DNA from: DASXHD01 sp038239005
Lineage (GTDB): Bacteria; Myxococcota_A; Polyangia; Polyangiales; Polyangiaceae
NCBI GenBank assembly: GCA_038239005.1
Contig: JBBSFE010000022.1
Location: 1-62,786 of the forward strand
DNA length: 62,786 bases
Direction of reading: 5' to 3'
The notes under the pieces were generated by a model. That model saw only the letters and a program-made list of their open reading frames with translations, was not told where the DNA came from and did no database searches. Positions 50,425 through 59,441 of the stretch are shown here, piece after piece. The position numbers and the translations under genes are program-made. The first letter of the stretch is position 1; each line of letters opens with the position of its first letter.

Positions 50425-51681
50425 ATGAATACTTTTCTTCGCTTTTCGAGCGCCATCGCTCTCATCGGTTTGGCCTGCGGCTCGAACGCTCAACATCGCG
50501 CACAAGACGGCGCCAACCTACTTGCCGCGTGCGACATGCGCGGCGCACACGACGCGTTCTCCGATGCGTATTCGATGGACTCTACCGATCCATCGATCGC
50601 GCTCGCATTCGCGCTGACGGATCTCACGCTTCTTGCGGAGGACCCCGCGCTCGAGACGCTGCGTCCGCGCTTCGGCTTCACGAAGCCGTTCGACACCACG
50701 TTCCTGTGGGAAAAAGGCGGTTTCATGGATCTCGCCTCGCAAAAAACGACGACGTGCGGCGCGCTCGATGATCTCGTGCGCGCGAACATTGCTCACCCGT
50801 CGCTCGACAAAACGAACCCCACGCCGTTCCTCGACGTGCTCGACAAAACACTCACGTTCGGCGATCTCATCAACGCCGGCGTTGCGCTCTCGCCGCGTTT
50901 CGACAAGCTTTCGAAAGCGTTCGAGACCGCCGCGGGCGCAGCGACCGCCGACGGCGTGGACATCAAAGGTGGCTGCGGCGCGAGCGACATGGTCCTGCAA
51001 AAGCCAGAGCTCTACGCGCTTGCGGGTGCGTTCGCGCTCGCGGAAGCATCGTTTCAATTCGGCAAAGTCTACGACGGCAGCGCGCGGCTCTATCCAGTCG
51101 TGATGCAGGGCGCGGGCGAAACGGGCGCCGAGAGCGACCTCGTCTCCGACATGAACGCCGCATTCCTCCACGTGGCAGACGCATCGCAGGCGCCGGCCGC
51201 GAAAGATTTGTTCGTGCGCGCGTTCGGCTTGTTTTCTTCCGCGATCACCGCAGCGCAGGCAATCACGAAAACGCCGCCGAACGCGATCGTCGATTGGCTC
51301 ACGTTTCCCAAAGAGATTCTCGTCGACGCACAAACGCTCGCTCTAGCTGGGCACGATGTGTGGACGACGCCCACGGCGATCCCGTTCTTGACGCCGACCG
51401 TCACCGCCGATGGTCCCTCGCTGATCTCGAAGCCGATCGAGCTTGCTCCGCTCACGCCGCAAGCCTTCACGCTCTCCGGCACCGACGTCAGCGTTACGTT
51501 CGACCCCGGCATCCGCGACAGGCTCGGTGCGCGCATGACGCCGAACCCGTTCACGTCGAACGCGAGCTACACGTGGTCGTTCTTCGACGACGTCTCGAAC
51601 GCCACCGACGCGCATCCAAATTGGTGGACCCCCACATTCGATCCGACGAACCGCTTCACGAGCTCGTACGCCTGCCACTGA
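50425..51681 (+). CDS. helical exported lipoprotein
   Basis: 418 residues. The signal ends with lipobox LIGLACG. The mature part is largely helical: AQDGANLLAACDMRGAHDAFSDAYSMDSTDPSIALAFALTDLTLL looks TPR-like. Further helical segments include FLDVLDKTLTFGDLINAGVALSPRFDKLSKAFETAAGAATADG. The C-terminus is aromatic and Cys-ended (ASYTWSFFDDV, FTSSYACH). It may be a periplasmic assembly or peptidoglycan-associated factor; the role is unknown. It is the last of the exported-protein run. Confidence 0.75.
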   Translation: MNTFLRFSSAIALIGLACGSNAQHRAQDGANLLAACDMRGAHDAFSDAYSMDSTDPSIALAFALTDLTLLAEDPALETLRPRFGFTKPFDTTFLWEKGGFMDLASQKTTTCGALDDLVRANIAHPSLDKTNPTPFLDVLDKTLTFGDLINAGVALSPRFDKLSKAFETAAGAATADGVDIKGGCGASDMVLQKPELYALAGAFALAEASFQFGKVYDGSARLYPVVMQGAGETGAESDLVSDMNAAFLHVADASQAPAAKDLFVRAFGLFSSAITAAQAITKTPPNAIVDWLTFPKEILVDAQTLALAGHDVWTTPTAIPFLTPTVTADGPSLISKPIELAPLTPQAFTLSGTDVSVTFDPGIRDRLGARMTPNPFTSNASYTWSFFDDVSNATDAHPNWWTPTFDPTNRFTSSYACH

Positions 51682-51968
51682 CGATAGCGTTCCGCGTTCA
51701 CCTCGGAAAAACCACCGCAAAGCACCGTCCGACGCGAGCCGTTGCTCGCGCGCTTCGTGCCCGTCGACGGCGGGATCTCCGCCAGCGATTGCCGCATCCA
51801 CCGCACAAGTGATGGCGCCGTTGGTGATGCAATGGCGATGAGCGGCGTCGAGCGCTTTCTGGCCATCTCAGTCCACCGCGTTTTCAGAGGGCCTCCCGTT
51901 CGGATCCGAACTGCGCTTCAGAGGGCCTCCCGTTCGGATCCGAACTGCGCTCGCGACTGCTGCAAGGG
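51682..51968. other. intergenic region with tandem repeats
   Basis: There is no convincing gene; a minus-strand frame (51567-51866, ARKRSTPLIAIASPTAPSL...) lacks domain signatures and overlaps the preceding gene. The right half contains the two 34-bp tandem repeats at 51883-51950. The first ~200 bp show nothing I can name. Confidence 0.5.
51883..51950 (+). repeat. 34-bp perfect tandem duplication, each with a 14-bp palindrome
   Basis: ttcagagggcctcccgttcg and the following bases form a 34-bp unit at 51883-51916 that is repeated exactly at 51917-51950. Each unit contains the perfect 14-bp palindrome gttcggatccgaac (51898-51911 and 51932-51945). Two palindromes at fixed 34-bp spacing suggest paired protein-binding sites or tandem terminators. 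The unit is in the 3' region between a plus-strand lipoprotein and a minus-strand acyltransferase end. Confidence 0.85.
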
Positions 51969-52847
51969 TCAGCCGTAGCGGATCGCGCGTTCTTCTTCGC
52001 CGAGCTCGCGTACGCATTCCATCGCGCGCTCGGATACGGCTTTGAAGACGCGCGGGCTTGGCGCCTTGTCGTAGAGGTCGGTGAAGTCGACGGGCTTGCC
52101 GAAGACGACGTTCACGCGGTCGCCTGTGCGCGTGAAGTTGCCGAGCACTTGCTTCTTCAAGTCGTTGCCGAGGCCGTGGATGAACACGGGCAAAACGGGC
52201 ATGCGCGCTTGATGAATGATGCGCCCAACGCCGCTTCGTGCGGGGAGCATGGTGTACGGATCGCCCGTGTTGCGTGTGCCTTCGGGGTGGAGGCCGATGA
52301 AGAACCCGCCGCGCCGGAGCAGACGAATGGTTTCGTCGAGGCTTGCGACGTTCAAGTGTGCGAGCGCTTTGTCGCGAAAGACGGGTGGGTACATCGCGAA
52401 GAAGCTCATCACCGCGTTCACGAAAATGCCGGCCGCGCTGTCGTAGAAAAAATTCGACCGCACCGGGACGAGAATGCGGTGCTTGAGCCCGCGCTTCACG
52501 AGGTACGCCGTGATGACGTACATGTCGAAGAAGCTACGGTGGTTCGAGACGACGATGTAGCTCTTGTCTTGTCGGAGCTCACCGATGCGCTCGCGACCGT
52601 GAACGTCGCGGATGTGGCGCGTGCAGATCTCGATCCAGTTGCAGCCCACGGTGCGCTGGCCCCAGCGGAGCGCTTGGTCCCACCAGCCGGGCTCGAGGCT
52701 CTTCTGAACGATGCGCAAATGCGTGTGCGCAATCGGCGGGAGCTCCGGCGCATAGAGCGCTTTGTCCGGATCGCGCATCAGCCGCTCGAGCCGGGCCTTA
52801 GCGGGGACTTTGGGCTGATCCGCTTGGGTCATCTGTGTATGCTGCAT
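51969..52847 (-). CDS. 1-acyl-glycerol-3-phosphate acyltransferase-family protein
   Basis: 292 residues. PlsC-type motifs are present: YIVVSNHRSFFDMYVITAYLV (NHx4D motif I) and GGFFIGLHPEGTRNTGDPYTMLPARSGVGRIIHQ (motif III E-G-T-R), with RSNFFYDSAAGIFVNAVMSFFAMYP between. It is a membrane-associated acyl-CoA/acyl-ACP-dependent acyltransferase, probably of phospholipid synthesis or remodelling. The specific acceptor is unknown. Start codons of this gene and the divergent EVE gene are 5 bp apart. Confidence 0.93.
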   Translation of the reverse strand: MQHTQMTQADQPKVPAKARLERLMRDPDKALYAPELPPIAHTHLRIVQKSLEPGWWDQALRWGQRTVGCNWIEICTRHIRDVHGRERIGELRQDKSYIVVSNHRSFFDMYVITAYLVKRGLKHRILVPVRSNFFYDSAAGIFVNAVMSFFAMYPPVFRDKALAHLNVASLDETIRLLRRGGFFIGLHPEGTRNTGDPYTMLPARSGVGRIIHQARMPVLPVFIHGLGNDLKKQVLGNFTRTGDRVNVVFGKPVDFTDLYDKAPSPRVFKAVSERAMECVRELGEEERAIRYG

Positions 52848-52852
52848 GCCCC

Positions 52853-53269
52853 ATGTCGTGGTGGTTGATCAAGAGTGAGCCGCACGTGTACGCGTTTACG
52901 CAGCTCGTCAAAGAGAAGTCGACGTCTTGGGAGGGTGTCCGAAATTACGAAGCGCGCAACAACCTCCGGAAGATGAAAAAGGGCGATCTCGCGCTCTATT
53001 ATCACTCAAACGAGGGCCTCGAGATCGTCGGAATTGCTCGCGTCAAGCGCGAAGCCTACGCCGACCCCACGGCTCCCAAAGACGAGGACTGGGCAACCGT
53101 CGATTTCGAGCCGCTCAAAGCGCTCGCCGAGCCGGTGACGCTCAAGGCGATCAAGGCAACGAAGAAGCTCGCAGCGATGCAGCTCGTGAAGAAGTCGCGC
53201 ATCTCGGTGGTGCCGGTCACCGACGCCGAGGCGGGCGAAGTGCTCAAGATGGGGAAGACGAATGTCTGA
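52853..53269 (+). CDS. EVE-domain protein
   Basis: 138 residues. The EVE fold starts SWWLIKSEPHVYAFTQLVKEKSTSWEGVRNYEARNNLRKMKKGDLALYYHSNEGLEIVGIARV, a typical thymocyte nuclear protein 1-like beta-barrel of the PUA superfamily. EVE domains bind modified bases in nucleic acids. They occur both as housekeeping RNA-binding proteins and as readers in modification-dependent restriction. It overlaps the HEAT-repeat gene by 8 bp, which indicates translational coupling. A housekeeping role is the default reading. Confidence 0.95.
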   Translation: MSWWLIKSEPHVYAFTQLVKEKSTSWEGVRNYEARNNLRKMKKGDLALYYHSNEGLEIVGIARVKREAYADPTAPKDEDWATVDFEPLKALAEPVTLKAIKATKKLAAMQLVKKSRISVVPVTDAEAGEVLKMGKTNV

Positions 53270-54863
53270 CACCGACAAAATCGTGAAGATGCTCAAAGAC
53301 GCATCCGTCGAGAAACGCATCGCCGCCGCGATCGTCCTCGGCGAGCTTCGCGTGAAGACCCCCGCCGCGGTCGATGGGTTCGTATCGCTGCTCGATAGTG
53401 GCGTTCCCGTACTTCAGCGGCACGCGCTCGAAGCGCTCACGCAGCTCGGCGTCGCAAAGAAAGTCGTCGGCAAGGCGATGGACTTGCTCGACTCCAACGT
53501 GGAAGACGTTCGCCGCGCCGCGACCGAAGCGATTCGCAGCGTCGGTGAAGACGCCGTGCCGCTCATTCGCGCACGCCTCGAAGCGAGCGAAGGCCACGTG
53601 CGTCGTGCGCTCGATTCGGTCCTTGCTGGCTTCGGTGGCAAGGATGCGTTCTCGGCGTTGCTCGCCGGCCTCGCGAGCGCAGAAGGCGAAGCTGCGAAAG
53701 CGGCGGCGCTTGCCGTTCGCCAGCACGTCAAGAGTGCGGGCGCGCGCGAGCGAAACAGCCACCTCGCCGAAACCGAAAAATATCTCAAGAAGCACAAGGA
53801 CGCATCGCCCAGCGCGGCGTGTGCCGCTCTCAAGATTCTCGGGTACCTCGAGGATGCGAGCGCGGTGCCCACGCTGCTCGACTACGCAACCGGCAAGAAT
53901 CAGCCGGCTGCGGTGCGTCAGGAGGCACTCATCGCACTTCGCTTTGCGCTACAAGGGTCGAAGCCGAATGCGAAAGTCGTAGGCGCGCTCATCGAAGCCG
54001 CCGAGGCGGTGGATCGCTCGCTGGCGCACACGGCGCTCCACACACTCGGAACGCTCACGCTGCCGAGCGCAACGATTCCGCGGTTCGTGAAGTTGCTCGG
54101 TCATGCGGATCTCGATCGCGTGCGATTCGCCGCGGCGTTTCTCGGTGGTCAACCGAGTGCGACCGGCGCGCTGGTGAAGGCGCTCTTGCAACAAGATCGC
54201 ATGCGAGCCGAAATCGTCGCCGAAGCGCTCGCGACGAACGAGGCAGCGCTCAGCGCGGTGACGAAGGCGCTCCTCGACACGAAAGACGCCGACCGCGCTC
54301 AGCTCCTTCGGAAAGTGCTCGTGCCTCAAGCGAAAACAATCTCGCCGAGCCTGCGAAAGGAGTTGCTCGCGATTGCGGAGAAACGACTCGCTTCAGGCGC
54401 GCAAGGCTGGCAGGTGCCGCTCGAGGTTGCGCAGGCCGCCGACGGAGAGGCGACAGGCAAAGTCTTGCGCTCGTTGTCGGAGCGGCTTCGTCGATCCAAG
54501 CACGACGATCGCGCCGCTGCCGTGCTCGGACTCGTTCTGCGGACGCCGGTCGCCGCGGACGACGATCGGTACGCGCTCGCGTCCATCGAGCTGCGAAAAT
54601 CACCGCTGGATACACGCCCCCAAACACGCGCGGCCGATGGTGCTCTCTCACGGTTGCGCTACCTCGTGACCCGCGGTTTCGACGTCGCCGGCGCGCTCCG
54701 CAAAGATCGCGGGCTCGACCTCGACCACCTCTTCTATGTGGGTTTCCACTTCGCCGAGGAAGGTCACACCTTGGGCGATGATCTCCTTCATCACGTGGTC
54801 AAAAAGGGCGGCAAGAGCAAGGTTGCGAAGGCTGCGAAGAACAAGCTCGAGCTGACAGCTTGA
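53262..54863 (+). CDS. HEAT-repeat protein
   Basis: 533 residues, almost wholly HEAT/ARM repeats: SVEKRIAAAIVLGELR, GVPVLQRHALEALTQLG, NVEDVRRAATEAIRSVGEDAVPLI, PAAVRQEALIALRFALQG, DRSLAHTALHTLGTL. The last ~150 residues are more charged and end KVAKAAKNKLELTA. No enzyme domain is seen. It is a cytosolic scaffold, coupled to the EVE gene and 34 bp before the FHA-GGDEF gene. An adaptor in nucleic-acid or second-messenger signalling is possible but unproven. Confidence 0.9.
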   Translation: MSDTDKIVKMLKDASVEKRIAAAIVLGELRVKTPAAVDGFVSLLDSGVPVLQRHALEALTQLGVAKKVVGKAMDLLDSNVEDVRRAATEAIRSVGEDAVPLIRARLEASEGHVRRALDSVLAGFGGKDAFSALLAGLASAEGEAAKAAALAVRQHVKSAGARERNSHLAETEKYLKKHKDASPSAACAALKILGYLEDASAVPTLLDYATGKNQPAAVRQEALIALRFALQGSKPNAKVVGALIEAAEAVDRSLAHTALHTLGTLTLPSATIPRFVKLLGHADLDRVRFAAAFLGGQPSATGALVKALLQQDRMRAEIVAEALATNEAALSAVTKALLDTKDADRAQLLRKVLVPQAKTISPSLRKELLAIAEKRLASGAQGWQVPLEVAQAADGEATGKVLRSLSERLRRSKHDDRAAAVLGLVLRTPVAADDDRYALASIELRKSPLDTRPQTRAADGALSRLRYLVTRGFDVAGALRKDRGLDLDHLFYVGFHFAEEGHTLGDDLLHHVVKKGGKSKVAKAAKNKLELTA

Positions 54864-54897
54864 CGAACCTTGTGCTTCTAAGAAGGATGAGACTGTC

Positions 54898-55815
54898 ATG
54901 CCGCGGTACGACGACGACGACAGCGAGAAGACCAACGTCTCGCAAATGGGCGACGTCGTCCGTGACATTCAATCGCGCTCCGCCCGCGATCGCGCGTACC
55001 TGATCGTCCTCAAGGGTGCCAACGTCGGCGAGATGCATCGGCTCCAGCCGGGCGAAAGCATCATCGGTCGTGGCAATGCAGCAACCATCCGTTTGGGCGA
55101 CGACGGCATCTCTCGCCGACACGCGCGCGTCGTCCTCGAAAACGATGCTGTCCGCATCGAAGACCTCGGCAGCTCGAACGGCACACTCGTCAACGGCAAC
55201 CTCGTGCCGAGCGCAGTCCTGCGTGACGGTGACAAGATCCAATTCGGCTCGTCGACGATTCTGAAATTTACCTACCACGACAAGCTCGAAGAAAACTTCC
55301 AGCGCGCCATGTACGACGCCGCGCTCCGCGACGATCTCACGAAGGCCTTCAACAAAAAGTATTTCCTCGATCGCATCGAGCAAGAGGTTAGCTACGCGCG
55401 GCGACAGGGCACGCCGCTATCGCTCGTCATGTTCGACGTCGATCACTTCAAACGCATCAACGACAACTTCGGCCACGTCGCCGGCGACCACGTGCTTGCC
55501 AAGCTCGCCGGCGTGGCGCATGCGCTCGTTCGCGCCGAAGACACCTTCGCGCGCTACGGCGGCGAAGAGTTCACCATTCTCTGTCGCGGCGTGACGCTCC
55601 TCAGCGCGGGCTCGATGGCCGAGCGCCTCCGCGCCGAAGTCGAGAACACCACGTTCATCTTCGACACCCGCGAAATCCCCGTGACCATCAGCATCGGCGT
55701 TGCCGCAGTCCCCAACATCGACGCGCAAAACGGCACCGAGCTCGTCGCCGCATCCGACGAAGCGCTCTACGCGGCCAAAAACAGCGGCCGCAACCGCGTG
55801 TGCGTCAAACAGTAA
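54898..55815 (+). CDS. FHA-GGDEF diguanylate cyclase
   Basis: 305 residues. The FHA domain (~residues 35-130) has SIIGRGNAATIRLGDDGISRRHARV and DLGSSNGTLVNG, which bind phosphothreonine. The GGDEF domain carries FDVDHFKRINDNFGHVAGD and the active site RYGGEEF, with an RxxD inhibitory I-site (RAED) five residues before GGEEF. An active c-di-GMP synthase with product inhibition is therefore expected. The FHA domain implies control by a Ser/Thr kinase; one candidate in the window is the kinase at 43714. It is cytosolic. Confidence 0.95.
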   Translation: MPRYDDDDSEKTNVSQMGDVVRDIQSRSARDRAYLIVLKGANVGEMHRLQPGESIIGRGNAATIRLGDDGISRRHARVVLENDAVRIEDLGSSNGTLVNGNLVPSAVLRDGDKIQFGSSTILKFTYHDKLEENFQRAMYDAALRDDLTKAFNKKYFLDRIEQEVSYARRQGTPLSLVMFDVDHFKRINDNFGHVAGDHVLAKLAGVAHALVRAEDTFARYGGEEFTILCRGVTLLSAGSMAERLRAEVENTTFIFDTREIPVTISIGVAAVPNIDAQNGTELVAASDEALYAAKNSGRNRVCVKQ

Positions 55816-55821
55816 CGGCGA

Positions 55822-56598
55822 CTACATCTTTACTTTGAGGCCCTTGCCGAGGGCGGGCTGGAGCATCGATGTGTCGGTGATGGGGGTGCCGGTGACGTCG
55901 AGCACGCGCAGCTTTGCGGCGCCGCGGAGCGGGCTGATGTCTTTCACCGCGGTGTTGGCGAGCGTGACCTTGTCGAGCTTGGAGAGCTTCTCGAGCGGTT
56001 TGAGATCGGTGACGCCGGTGCCGTCGATCTCGAGCTCGGTGAGATCCGTCATCTGCGCGACGACCGACAAATCCGCGACTTGCGAGTGCGAGAGATCCAG
56101 ACGATCCATGTGAACGAGCTTCTTCAGCGGCTCGAGGTTCTTCAGCTTGTTGTCCGTGGCGCGCAGCGAGATGAGCGTCGTGAGCTCCGAGATGGGCGAC
56201 AGGTCGTCGAGATCGCCCGGGCCGAGAAACAAATCGTGAAGCTGCGTGAATTTGGGCATCACGCACGGGTTGAGCTCGTTGACCGGGCCATATTTCGTGA
56301 GGTTGATCGATTTCACGTTCGCCAGATCTGCCGGAGAGATCAACCCCTCGGGCTTGGCGAGCTTGAGGCGCACTTCCTTTTCGAGCGCGGTGTCGCCTGC
56401 GAAGTCGACCGCGCCGGGCGTGTTGTTGCACTTCCAAACTTTCTTCGCGACGATCACCGGAGGCGGCGAGCTCGCCGTGACCGACGGCATCACAGCAACC
56501 GAAGCCGACGGCGCTGCATCGAGCATGCCCGCGTATTTATTTTCGTCGCACGCGAACGCTGCCGGAACGAAGATGAGGAGGAGCGCGGCCGTTTTCAT
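55822..56598 (-). CDS. leucine-rich-repeat lipoprotein
   Basis: 258 residues from the ATG at 56598. The lipobox is VPAAFAC (Cys17). After a Pro/Ser/Val linker, leucine-rich repeats run from about residue 120: FTQLHDLFLGPGDLDDLSPISELTTLISLRATDNKLKNLEPLKKLVHMDRLDLSHSQVADLS and onward. These are internalin-like 22-residue units. It is periplasmic or surface-located and probably a protein-interaction module. It is convergent with the FHA-GGDEF gene (stops 6 bp apart). Confidence 0.88.
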   Translation of the reverse strand: MKTAALLLIFVPAAFACDENKYAGMLDAAPSASVAVMPSVTASSPPPVIVAKKVWKCNNTPGAVDFAGDTALEKEVRLKLAKPEGLISPADLANVKSINLTKYGPVNELNPCVMPKFTQLHDLFLGPGDLDDLSPISELTTLISLRATDNKLKNLEPLKKLVHMDRLDLSHSQVADLSVVAQMTDLTELEIDGTGVTDLKPLEKLSKLDKVTLANTAVKDISPLRGAAKLRVLDVTGTPITDTSMLQPALGKGLKVKM

Positions 56599-56630
56599 TC
56601 GCGGGATGGTACCGCCCGACTTCCGGTTTG

Positions 56631-59432
56631 TCAGCCAGCGACCATGACGATCTTCACCGCGGGATCGAGCAGGTAGCCGCCGTCGCGACTGAGAATGACG
56701 TCGCGCATGCCGAGCTTTCGAAGCGTGCCAAGCGCGACGTACACGCGGCTCGCGCCTGCATCGCGGATGACGCGCTCGCCGGGCCAACCGGCCGCGAGCA
56801 GATCGTCCACCGTGAGCGGGTGGCCGGGATTTTTTTCGTGCTCCACGATGAGGCGCAAGAGAAGGAGACGCACGGGTTTGCGTTTCTCGAGGGAGACGCG
56901 CGTTGTCGTGGGGAGCCACACGCTCGAAGCGTCTTCGCTCACGGTGAGCGCGCCCACGATCGGTTTCGGCTCGGGATGTTTCGGCGGCGCAGAGAGAGCG
57001 CGCGCGAGCATGCGTGCGGCGATGCGTACGTCGTCGGTGCTTTCGGCGGGAAGCGAACCGATTTGCTCGCGCACTTCGTCGCGGAGCTTGCTTGCGAGCT
57101 CGACCACGCCCTCGCTTTCGGCTTGGCGCGAGCGAGCAAGATCGATGTGGCATCGCTGCAAGCGCAAGCCGAGCTTCCACATTTCGCTCGTGTGCCCGCT
57201 GGCTTCGAAGCGTTTCTCGGCGCGTGCGTAGAGGTTCACGGCTTCTTCGACGCCGCCCTGCGTGGCGATCACCGCGGCGAGCTGCGCGAGAAAATACGCT
57301 TCGTGCACGATGTCGCCGACGTCATGGAGGACGCGCACGGCGCGATCGAACGTGTCACGTGCGTCATCGAGGCGCGCCATTTCGAAGAGCACGCTCGCGC
57401 GATTTCCGAGCACGCCGCCTTCGAGCCGGCGCCCGCCGGCCGCGACGCACAATCGGAGCGCCTCCTCTTGATGCTTGAGAGCGTCGTCGAGGTTGCCGAG
57501 CTCCTGATGCAGCGTGCCGAGGTTCGTGTGAACGACGGCAAGCACTCCGAGGTCTCCGCCTTTCGACAAGAGCTCGAGCGCCTCTTCATAGCGGCTGCGC
57601 GCTTGATGGGCCTCGCCACGTGCTTGATGGAGCGCCGCGAGCAAGCCGCACATGTCGGCTTCGTCGCGGATGCTGCCGCGTTTGCGGTGAAGCTCGCGCG
57701 CGCGATCAGCGAGGGCCATCGTCTCGGCGGCGTTGACGTCGCGACGTATGTGGCGCGCGTGTGCCATGTCGCCGAGGACTTGCGCTTCGAGCTCGACGTC
57801 GTTGGCGCGTTTCGCGAGCGCGAGCGCGCCTTCCAGCTCACCGAGCGCTTCATCGACGCGACCCGCCATGCGATGGACGGCCCCAAGCGCCAGGAGCGCG
57901 CGACCTTCGATCGCCGGATCATTCGCCGCGCGCACCTCCGGCAAGACGCGCGTGAGCTCTTCATCGGCCACGGCGAGCGCGCCACGCTTTCGGTGCGTTA
58001 CGCCGAGCTCGATGCGCGCAAGCAGTCGAAGCGATGCATCGCCGCCGGTCATGGCGAGCGCGCGCTCGAGGAGCTCGACCTCGGCGACCGCGCGACCCGC
58101 GAGCAATCGCCCGGCGGCGAGCGCGGCACGAAGCGCGAGCGATGCGTCCTTCAAAACGTCGATCGCCAGCGTTTCGGCTTGAATCACGTTGTCGAGATCG
58201 GAGCGCTTTTCGCTCTCCGGAGGCGATGCCGCGTGCGCAACGAAGTGCTCGGCAAATCGGCGCACGGCTGCGTCGCGGTTGTCCATGTCGTGGAGGTGCT
58301 CGCCCGCATAATCGCGAATCGATTCGTACATCGCGAAGCGCATCGCGCCGCCCGCCGTCGCGATCGTATAGACGAGCGAGCTCTGACGAAGCGCATCCAG
58401 CGATTCGAGCACGCTCTCTTCGTCTTCCTCTTTCGTCTGGATGACGTCTTCGGCCGCATCGAGGGAAAACCCCCCGCGAAAGAGCGATGCCTGCGCGAGC
58501 ACGCGGCGCGATGCGTCGTCGAGCAAATCCCAAGATTGGTCGAGCGCGACGCGCATCGACGATTGCCTCTTGGTCGCGTCGCGCGCGCCGCCCGAGAGCA
58601 AATCGAATCGCTTCACGAGTCGCGCGAGCAACTGATCAGGCGAGAGCATGCCCACGCGCGCCGCCGCGAGCTCGATCGCAAGCGCGTTGCCGTCGAGGCG
58701 TTTGACGAGGTCCGTCACCGCGGGAAGCTCGGTTTCGTTGAGCTCGAACCCGGGCCGCGCGAGCACGGCGCGGTCGGCGAAGAGCTGCACGGCCTCCGGC
58801 TCCTCGAGCGCTTCGAGCCAGAAACAAGCCTCGCCGAGCACACGCAGCTGCACGCGCGATGTCACGAGCACGTGTGCGCGCCGCGCAACGGAAGTCCACG
58901 CGCCGATCGTCGCGGGCGCCGCATCGACGGCCTGCTCGAAGTTGTCGAGCACGAGCAGCACGCTCCCGCGCCCATCGATGGCGTGTCCGAGCTGCTCGGC
59001 CCGCTCCGCGTCGGTCGCACGCGAACCGAGCGTGACGTTCAAGGTTTGCGCAAGCGCCGCACACACAGCCTCGGCGGTGGTTGCGCCCGACACATCACTG
59101 AAGATCACGCCGCCGGGATAGGCGTTGCCGTGCAAATCGGCGTACCGCAGCGAGAGCCGCGTCTTGCCGATGCCCGCGGGCCCGAGCACGGTGACGAGTC
59201 GCGCGCCTTCGGAGAGCATCTTGCGGAGGGCGAGCAGCGCAGCTTTTCGCCCGACGAACTTCGTGGGCTCCGCGACCTGCGCCGTCGGAAGCGACGACTC
59301 ACTAGGCTCGTTCTTCCACCGCCGCCCCGTGCGCTCCGAAACGCCCGCACGCTCGGCGGCGATGCGCACGTCTCCTGTCTTCGCCATCCATTCGGCGAAC
59401 ACCGCACGCGCGCGCTCCGTCGGCGGTTTCAT
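56631..59432 (-). CDS. NB-ARC/TPR transcriptional regulator with N- and C-terminal HTH-like domains
   Basis: 933 residues. Residues ~1-41 form a possible HTH (AAERAGVSERTGRRWKN). The STAND/NB-ARC ATPase core has Walker A GPAGIGKT (84-91) and Walker B VLLVLDNFEQ (~158-167), then an arm region (GNALAIELAAARVGMLSPDQ). From ~470 there are TPR repeats (EGRALLALGAVHRMAGRVDEALGELEGALALAKRAN, VVHTNLGTLHQELGNLDDALKHQEEAL). The last ~100 residues (PVRLLLLRLIVEHEKNPGHPLTVDDLLAAGWPGERV, RVYVALGTLRKLGMRDVILSRDGGYLLDP) resemble a winged helix of OmpR/PhoB or AfsR type. It is probably an ATP-switched activator. The target is unknown. Confidence 0.9.
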   Translation of the reverse strand: MKPPTERARAVFAEWMAKTGDVRIAAERAGVSERTGRRWKNEPSESSLPTAQVAEPTKFVGRKAALLALRKMLSEGARLVTVLGPAGIGKTRLSLRYADLHGNAYPGGVIFSDVSGATTAEAVCAALAQTLNVTLGSRATDAERAEQLGHAIDGRGSVLLVLDNFEQAVDAAPATIGAWTSVARRAHVLVTSRVQLRVLGEACFWLEALEEPEAVQLFADRAVLARPGFELNETELPAVTDLVKRLDGNALAIELAAARVGMLSPDQLLARLVKRFDLLSGGARDATKRQSSMRVALDQSWDLLDDASRRVLAQASLFRGGFSLDAAEDVIQTKEEDEESVLESLDALRQSSLVYTIATAGGAMRFAMYESIRDYAGEHLHDMDNRDAAVRRFAEHFVAHAASPPESEKRSDLDNVIQAETLAIDVLKDASLALRAALAAGRLLAGRAVAEVELLERALAMTGGDASLRLLARIELGVTHRKRGALAVADEELTRVLPEVRAANDPAIEGRALLALGAVHRMAGRVDEALGELEGALALAKRANDVELEAQVLGDMAHARHIRRDVNAAETMALADRARELHRKRGSIRDEADMCGLLAALHQARGEAHQARSRYEEALELLSKGGDLGVLAVVHTNLGTLHQELGNLDDALKHQEEALRLCVAAGGRRLEGGVLGNRASVLFEMARLDDARDTFDRAVRVLHDVGDIVHEAYFLAQLAAVIATQGGVEEAVNLYARAEKRFEASGHTSEMWKLGLRLQRCHIDLARSRQAESEGVVELASKLRDEVREQIGSLPAESTDDVRIAARMLARALSAPPKHPEPKPIVGALTVSEDASSVWLPTTTRVSLEKRKPVRLLLLRLIVEHEKNPGHPLTVDDLLAAGWPGERVIRDAGASRVYVALGTLRKLGMRDVILSRDGGYLLDPAVKIVMVAG

Positions 59433-59441
59433 CCCTTGACG

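Noticed and set aside
51883..51950. CRISPR array
   Set aside because: Only two units, directly tandem without spacers, and no cas genes.
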